A stretch of DNA of 9,361 nt, from the NCBI GenBank assembly GCA_902494685.1, contig CABUUE010000048.1:1-9361 (forward strand), read 5' to 3'. Under the pieces are notes generated by a model that was given only the letters and a program-made list of their open reading frames with translations, was not told the DNA's origin and did no database searches. Positions 5,884 to 9,361 of the stretch are shown here, piece by piece (positions within the stretch are counted from its first letter, which is position 1; each line of letters opens with the position of its first letter). The DNA comes from an uncultured Collinsella sp. GTDB lineage: Bacteria > Actinomycetota > Coriobacteriia > Coriobacteriales > Coriobacteriaceae. The position numbers and the translations under genes are program-made.

Positions 5884-6771
5884 GTGACAACGATGGAGCG
5901 TCGTCCGGATTCCCGTGGCAAGGTTCGTGATATCTATGATGCCGGTGAAAACCTGCTGATGGTCGCCACCGACCGCATTTCTGCGTTCGACTTCATTCTT
6001 CCCGACGAGATTCCGTTTAAGGGAGAGGTACTCAATCGCATCTCGGCATTCTGGTTCGATAAGTTTGCCGACATCGTCCCCAACCATCTCGTTTCCATCG
6101 ACCCGGCGGATTTCCCCGAGGAGTTTGCTGAGTATCGTGACTACCTCGCTGGCCGCGCTATGCTGGTTAAGAAGGCCCAGACGATTCCTATCGAGTGCAT
6201 CGTCCGCGGCTATCTGACCGGTTCGGGCAAGAAGACCTACGACGAGAACGGCACCGTCTGCGGCATCCAGCTGCCTGAGGGCCTGACCGAGGCCTCCAAG
6301 CTTCCCGAGCCGCTGTTCACGCCGTCCACGAAGGCCGAGATCGGTGACCACGACGAGAACATTTCGTTCGAGCGTTGCTGCGAGATCGTGGGTGAGGACA
6401 TCGCCGCGCAGATTCGCGACCTGTCCCTCAAGATTTACAAGGCTGCTGCCGAGTATGCAGCGACCCGTGGCATCATCATCGCCGACACCAAGTTCGAGTT
6501 CGGTGTCATCGATGGCAAGGTCACGCTGATCGACGAGTGCCTCACGCCCGACTCCAGCCGTTTCTGGCCTGCCGCCAGCTACGAGGAGGGCAAGATTCAG
6601 CCCAGCTACGACAAGCAATTCGTCCGCAATTGGCTCAAGGCCAACTGGGATATGACGGGGGAGACCCCGCACCTGCCCGCCGAGGTCATCGATGGCACGT
6701 CCGAGCGCTATCGCGAGGCCTTCCAGATCATCACGGGCTCCCAGTTCACAAGCATGAAGGAGAACGCATAA
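5884..6771 (+). CDS. purC: phosphoribosylaminoimidazole-succinocarboxamide synthase (SAICAR synthetase)
   Basis: This enzyme joins aspartate to CAIR using ATP, giving SAICAR, the substrate of PurB. The 295-residue product is of the longer PurC type; E. coli PurC is about 237 residues. It shows the nucleotide-binding start RGKVRDIYD, the block ATDRISAFDFILPDEIPFKG, the signature IECIVRGYLTGSGK (about 103-116), DTKFEFG at 201-207, and DECLTPDSSRFW from 217. I choose GTG 5884 as start because AAGGAG (5870-5875) lies 8 bases upstream. An earlier GTG at 5875 overlaps that site, and ATG 5893 is 17 bases from it. The stop is immediately followed by the GTG of the next gene, so the two are co-transcribed. 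A hairpin precedes the gene, and whether it has its own promoter or reads through from the kinase is unclear. Confidence 0.96.
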   Translation: MTTMERRPDSRGKVRDIYDAGENLLMVATDRISAFDFILPDEIPFKGEVLNRISAFWFDKFADIVPNHLVSIDPADFPEEFAEYRDYLAGRAMLVKKAQTIPIECIVRGYLTGSGKKTYDENGTVCGIQLPEGLTEASKLPEPLFTPSTKAEIGDHDENISFERCCEIVGEDIAAQIRDLSLKIYKAAAEYAATRGIIIADTKFEFGVIDGKVTLIDECLTPDSSRFWPAASYEEGKIQPSYDKQFVRNWLKANWDMTGETPHLPAEVIDGTSERYREAFQIITGSQFTSMKENA

Positions 6772-7347
6772 GTGAGTACCCGTAGCGCCACGAACAAGCG
6801 CACGCAATCCCACGAGGTTACCGGGGTTGCGCGCAAGTCCGCCGCATCTGCTAAACCCGCCCGCCAGGCAGCGAGCTCCGTTCGCGTCGTGCCGGCTTCG
6901 TCTAAAGCTCGCCGCAAAGAGCTCGAGAAGGGTGAAAACCTGGAAGGCCTTTCCAAGGAGGAGAAGCGCGCCCGCAAGGCCAAACAGCGTGCTCGCGAGG
7001 ATCGTATCTACACGGTGTCGAATATTCTCCTCAAGCAGGACGAGGACTACACCAAGCGCCGTCGTATCTGGTGGGCCGTGCTCGCCATCGGCATGGTACT
7101 CGTCGTGGCAATTTGGGCTTCGCTCTACTTCGCTCCCGGCGGCACGGTGTCCAGTCCCGTCCAGATGGTCGGCATCGTTTTGTCCTATGTCATCATTCTG
7201 GGTGATTTTATCTACGACTTCGTTCGTATTCGTCCCCTGCGCAACATGTACCGCGCGCAGGCCGAGGGCATGTCCGAGAACAAGCTCAACGCTCTTATCG
7301 AACGCTCGGCTGCCGAGGAGGATAAGAAGGACTCCAAGAAGAAGTAG
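6772..7347 (+). CDS. small basic two-helix membrane protein, unknown function
   Basis: I do not recognise this 191-residue protein. About 98 hydrophilic residues rich in Lys, Arg, Ala and Ser come first, with a charged, probably helical segment around 57-77 (SKEEKRARKAKQRARE). Two predicted membrane helices follow at about 99-121 and 129-151, separated by a short PGG-containing turn. The C-terminal tail is charged and ends KKDSKKK. With so many positive charges on both sides, both ends should face the cytoplasm. The GTG start directly follows the purC stop, and its ribosome binding site AAGGAG (6757-6762) lies inside the end of purC with 9 bases of spacing. A strong terminator comes after it. 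The basic N terminus could bind nucleic acid or phospholipid, but that is a guess. Confidence 0.85.
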   Translation: MSTRSATNKRTQSHEVTGVARKSAASAKPARQAASSVRVVPASSKARRKELEKGENLEGLSKEEKRARKAKQRAREDRIYTVSNILLKQDEDYTKRRRIWWAVLAIGMVLVVAIWASLYFAPGGTVSSPVQMVGIVLSYVIILGDFIYDFVRIRPLRNMYRAQAEGMSENKLNALIERSAAEEDKKDSKKK

Positions 7348-7377
7348 CGTTTGTATCCATACATATCGCTAAGATAT

Positions 7378-7408
7378 AAGGCGCGTCGTTTTTGCGGCGC
7401 GCCTTTCT
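7378..7408 (+). terminator. intrinsic terminator after the purC unit
   Basis: AAGGCGCGTCG pairs with CGGCGCGCCTT (one T-G wobble) around a TTTTTG loop. The 3' arm runs into TTTCT. This ends the purC/membrane-protein transcript. Confidence 0.8.
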
Positions 7409-7436
7409 ACTGTTCTATAGATAGATGGAGTGGCAC

Positions 7437-8717
7437 ATGATTCGAGCTGCCCTGACGGTCGAAGAGGCTCTGGAGGGCATGAAGGCCCTGGAGCCCAAGA
7501 TTAAAAACTACGCGCGCCTGGTCGTCCGCAAGGGCGTAAACGTCAAGCCCGGCCAGGAGGTCGTCGTTCAGTCTCCGGTCGAGTGCGCGCCGTTTGCGCG
7601 CGTGGTGGTCGCGGAGGCCTATGCTGCCGGCGCCGGCCACGTGACGGTCATTTGGGCCGATGATGCCGTGACGAGGCTCACGTACGAGCATGTCGAGAAA
7701 AGCTATTTTGAGCAGACACCCGAGTGGAAGCGCCTGCAGCTTGATTCCCTGGCCCAGGATGGTGCCTGCTTTATCTTTATCGAGGGTGCGGATCCTGCGG
7801 CTCTCAAGGGTATCGATCCCGCCAAGCCCGCTGCAGCTTCTAAGGCAAGGAACACGCAGTGCAAGGTCTTCCGCCGTGGACTGGACTACAACATCAACCC
7901 ATGGTGTATCGCCGGCGCTCCGGTCGTGGCTTGGGCGCGCGAGGTGTTCCCGGGAGACGCCGATGAGGTTGCAATCTATAAGCTGTGGAATGCGATTCTG
8001 CACACCGCGCGCGCCGATGGCCAGGACCCAGAGAGCGACTGGGAACTCCATGACGCCGCATTCGAAAAGAACCTGCGTTTCCTGAACGACAATCGTTTCG
8101 ACTGCCTGCATTACACCGCGGCAAATGGAACCGATCTGACGATTGGCATGACGAAAGGTCACGAGTGGGCCGGCGGCAAGGGCAAGACGCCCGATGGGCA
8201 CCCCTTCTTCCCCAACATTCCCACCGAGGAAGTCTTCACTTCGCCCGATCGCATGCGCGCCGACGGTATCGTGTACTCGGCCATGCCGCTCATCCACCAC
8301 GGCAATAAAGTCGACGATTTTTGGATTAAGTTCGAGGGCGGCCGCGTGGTGGACTACGACGCCCGCGTGGGCAAGGCAACGCTCGCAAGTATCATCGATA
8401 CTGACGAGGGCGCTGCTCACCTGGGAGAGGTCGCGCTCATTTCCAAGAACACGCCGATCCGCGAAAGTGGTGTTCTGTTCTACGATACGCTCTATGACGA
8501 GAACGCCAGCTGTCATCTTGCGTTGGGAGTCGGCTTCCCCGAGTGCATCGAGGGTGGATATGATATGTCCAAAGAGGAGCTCCTGGAGCATGGCGTTAAC
8601 GTTTCGAGCACGCACGTCGATTTTATGATCGGCACGGACGACATCGATATTACGGGCATTACGCCTGATGGACGTGAAGTTGTGATTTTCCAGAACGGCC
8701 AATGGAGTTGGGAATAG
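7437..8717 (+). CDS. M29-family metalloaminopeptidase
   Basis: This 426-residue cytoplasmic enzyme belongs to the M29 family (AmpS/PepS/aminopeptidase T type). It removes N-terminal residues from peptides using two metal ions. Family metal-binding blocks are present: EEVFTSPD (E265), LGEVAL (E331), ENASCHLALG (H360) and HVDFMIGTDDI (H393, D395). The spacings of 66, 29, 33 and 2 residues fit what I recall of the family. The length is usual for M29. ATG 7437 is preferred to the in-frame ATG 7425 because GGAG (7427-7430) lies 6 bases before it; the earlier ATG has no site. It stands alone after a terminator. A possible -10 (TATAAG, 7375-7380) overlaps that terminator, with only a poor -35. Its 3' end overlaps the tRNA-Lys promoter. 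Confidence 0.95.
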   Translation: MIRAALTVEEALEGMKALEPKIKNYARLVVRKGVNVKPGQEVVVQSPVECAPFARVVVAEAYAAGAGHVTVIWADDAVTRLTYEHVEKSYFEQTPEWKRLQLDSLAQDGACFIFIEGADPAALKGIDPAKPAAASKARNTQCKVFRRGLDYNINPWCIAGAPVVAWAREVFPGDADEVAIYKLWNAILHTARADGQDPESDWELHDAAFEKNLRFLNDNRFDCLHYTAANGTDLTIGMTKGHEWAGGKGKTPDGHPFFPNIPTEEVFTSPDRMRADGIVYSAMPLIHHGNKVDDFWIKFEGGRVVDYDARVGKATLASIIDTDEGAAHLGEVALISKNTPIRESGVLFYDTLYDENASCHLALGVGFPECIEGGYDMSKEELLEHGVNVSSTHVDFMIGTDDIDITGITPDGREVVIFQNGQWSWE

Positions 8718-8736
8718 TCCCAGACCGTGGTACAAT
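8708..8736 (+). promoter_or_regulatory. tRNA-Lys promoter
   Basis: TTGGGA (8708-8713) and TACAAT (8731-8736) are separated by exactly 17 bases. Transcription would start about 3 bases before the mature tRNA 5' end. The -35 lies inside the last codons of the aminopeptidase gene. Confidence 0.75.
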
Positions 8737-8745
8737 GCCACCCGC

Positions 8746-8821
8746 GGGCCGTTAGCTCAGCTGGCAGAGCAGGGGACTTTTAATCCCAAGGTCCAGGGTT
8801 CGAACCCCTGACGGCCCACCA
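8746..8821 (+). tRNA. tRNA-Lys (anticodon TTT)
   Basis: A full cloverleaf can be drawn. The acceptor GGGCCGT pairs with ACGGCCC; the D stem is GCTC/GAGC; the anticodon loop is CTTTTAA with TTT at 8779-8781; the variable loop is AGGTC; and the T arm is CAGGG-TTCGAAC-CCCTG. The discriminator is A, and CCA is encoded at 8819-8821. The top pair of the anticodon stem is a G-A mismatch (8772/8788), which I take as tolerable. The gene has its own promoter and a terminator 8 bases downstream. Confidence 0.97.
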
Positions 8822-8829
8822 TAGAATAG

Positions 8830-8861
8830 AAAAGCGACTGGCGGATGCCGGCCGCTTTTTT
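8830..8861 (+). terminator. intrinsic terminator of tRNA-Lys
   Basis: AAAAGCG pairs with CGCTTTT, and after one mismatch CTGGC pairs with GCCGG around a GGAT loop. The stem runs into TTTTTT at 8856-8861. Confidence 0.9.
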
Positions 8862-8997
8862 GTTACCGCGGCACGGGTTCGAACCCGAAAGGGCGCGGAG
8901 CTGAGTAAACGCGTGAGCGTTTGCCAGCGCAGCGCGCAAGGCGCGAAAGCGCCGCAGCGGCCGCCTGCGAAGCAGGCTGAACCCCTGACGGCCCACC
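8862..8997 (+). repeat. tRNA-tail-capped hairpin repeat element (Lys copy)
   Basis: The element begins after the tRNA terminator with the perfect 14-bp palindrome CGGGTTCGAACCCG (8874-8887). Three hairpins follow: AAACGC-GTGA-GCGTTT (8907-8922), GGCGC-GAAA-GCGCC (8940-8953), and GCCTGC-GAA-GCAGGC (8963-8977). It ends in an exact copy of the last 19 bases of tRNA-Lys before the final A of CCA. The order of parts matches 1-138, including GCAAGG and CCGCAGC in the core. The palindrome looks like a T arm but cannot form a proper 7-base T loop with 5-bp stem, so no second tRNA is present. Any reading frame here on the minus strand is an artefact of the structure. Confidence 0.65.
8979..8997 (+). 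pseudogene. duplicated 3' tail of tRNA-Lys
   Basis: GAACCCCTGACGGCCCACC is identical to 8802-8820 in the tRNA gene, 177 bases upstream. The next base is C where the tRNA has the A of CCA. The tail is directly followed by its own terminator, as the real tRNA is. Such tails arise when an element integrates at a tRNA 3' end, or by tandem duplication. Confidence 0.85.
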
Positions 8998-9010
8998 CAA
9001 AGATTGTTGA

Positions 9011-9040
9011 GACGGTCAACTTCGGTTGGCCGTCTTTTTT
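9011..9040 (+). terminator. intrinsic terminator after the duplicated Lys tail
   Basis: GACGGTCAAC pairs with GTTGGCCGTC over 10 bases with a stable TTCG loop, followed by TTTTTT (9035-9040). Its stem sequence is unrelated to the terminator at 8830-8861. Confidence 0.92.
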
Positions 9041-9066
9041 GTTGCCGGTGCACGGGTTCGAACCCG
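9035..9066 (+). repeat. second copy of the post-terminator palindrome unit
   Basis: From the T-tract through the palindrome CGGGTTCGAACCCG (9053-9066), 29 of 32 bases match 8856-8887, offset by 179. The differences are at 8865, 8869 and 8870. Together with the tail copy this makes a tandem module of tail, terminator and palindrome. Confidence 0.85.
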
Positions 9067-9176
9067 TATCTATCTATATATAAGAACGCTTGGCGAACAA
9101 AACCCGCCTTTTACCGATGGGTAACAAATAGCTGATGCCTTTGGAGTAAAGTAGCGCTCCAGAGATGACCGATGTC
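9067..9176. other. AT-richer stretch without a recognised gene
   Basis: I see no gene. It contains TATCTATCTATATATA just after the palindrome and a small TTACC/GGTAA hairpin near 9112-9124. Base composition is lower in G+C than the coding block. Confidence 0.4.
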
Positions 9177-9361
9177 TCAATACTCATAAAACAGCTGGTC
9201 ATCGCCAATATCAGAAGCCAATGCTTCAGTTTTAACCTCAGTGACGCGACTGAGGGATCTATTCATTTGTGAACAAAATATGGAGTGCGCGATTCCCGCC
9301 CCCGGGGCCCCTCCGGTCTGGCAATATATCTCCTTGCCGCGCGGCCCGGTCGGACCGGATC
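9177..9361 (-). CDS. possible 3' end of a minus-strand reading frame, partial
   Basis: On the minus strand an open frame runs in from the right edge and ends at TGA (9177-9179), giving about 61 residues. The last part, from the in-frame ATG at 9264-9266, would be 29 residues (MNRSLSRVTEVK...DDQLFYEY). I do not recognise it. The upstream half is GC-rich and reads through a strongly paired region (9312-9359), which may mean non-coding sequence instead. A 7-bp hairpin CCTCAGT/ACTGAGG (9236-9255) lies inside it. No terminator is seen beyond the stop on that strand. Confidence 0.25.
   Translation of the reverse strand, partial: SGPTGPRGKEIYCQTGGAPGAGIAHSIFCSQMNRSLSRVTEVKTEALASDIGDDQLFYEY
9312..9359. 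other. GC-rich nested hairpin at the right edge
   Basis: TCCGGTC (9312-9318) pairs with GACCGGA (9353-9359), enclosing GGCAA/TTGCC (9320-9338). The competing hairpin CCGGT-CGG-ACCGG lies at 9346-9358. It may be a structured RNA or regulatory region, possibly cut by the window edge. Confidence 0.35.

Noticed and set aside
5782..6813. 343-codon minus-strand open frame opposite purC
   Set aside because: Same cause: it mirrors a well-conserved gene and has no independent support.
7407..8741. 444-codon minus-strand open frame opposite the aminopeptidase
   Set aside because: It is the antisense of a gene with all M29 metal-ligand motifs, and GC-rich codon bias keeps the opposite frame open. No ribosome site or known motif is seen.
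8874..8887. Second tRNA suggested by the T-arm-like palindrome (also at 9053-9066)
   Set aside because: The perfect palindrome leaves no 5-bp stem with a 7-base loop, and no acceptor or anticodon arm is found around it on either strand.
8757..9053. Minus-strand frame of about 98 codons over tRNA-Lys and the repeat
   Set aside because: It reads the antisense of the tRNA and of the hairpin element; the GRQGFEPWTLGLKVPCSA part is a familiar spurious translation of this tRNA.

Overview
The window looks like a chromosomal segment of a GC-rich actinobacterium of the class Coriobacteriia, most likely Collinsella or a close relative. This is inferred from the strongly G/C-ending codons, the long-form PurC, a Tat-exported lipoprotein next to a TSCPD-domain protein, and the general gene style. 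I could not run a similarity search. All confident genes lie on the plus strand.

Layout. Positions 1-269 hold no gene. They carry repeats made of small hairpins, and two of the repeat units end in an exact 3' tail of a glycine tRNA. The coding block follows: purB (372-1718, adenylosuccinate lyase); a two-gene unit of a small TSCPD protein and a Tat lipoprotein (1847-3321) joined by a TAATG overlap; an OmpR/PhoB-type response regulator and its sensor kinase (3475-5774); purC (5884-6771, SAICAR synthetase) directly abutting a small basic two-helix membrane protein (6772-7347) and then a strong terminator; an M29 metalloaminopeptidase (7437-8717); and tRNA-Lys(TTT) (8746-8821), whose promoter overlaps the end of the peptidase gene. 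From 8822 to the right edge there is a terminator, a second copy of the hairpin/tRNA-tail element, a second terminator, and an AT-richer stretch that may hold the 3' end of a minus-strand reading frame.

How the genes work together. PurC makes SAICAR and PurB cleaves it to AICAR plus fumarate; PurB also releases AMP from adenylosuccinate. Two consecutive purine steps therefore flank the regulatory and envelope genes. The response regulator and kinase form a complete two-component system. The lipoprotein is probably anchored on the outer face of the membrane; its job, and that of the TSCPD protein, is unknown.

The most unusual part is non-coding. The elements at 1-138 and 8862-8997 share a layout: a T-arm-like CGGG...CGAACCCG palindrome, an AAACGC/GCGTTT hairpin, a shared GCAAGG...CCGCAGC core, a GAA-loop hairpin, and a copied tRNA 3' tail. 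One is next to tRNA-Lys and carries a Lys tail; the other carries a Gly tail. The last hairpin keeps its pairing although its sequence differs between the two copies. This points to a structured repeat family tied to tRNA 3' ends.
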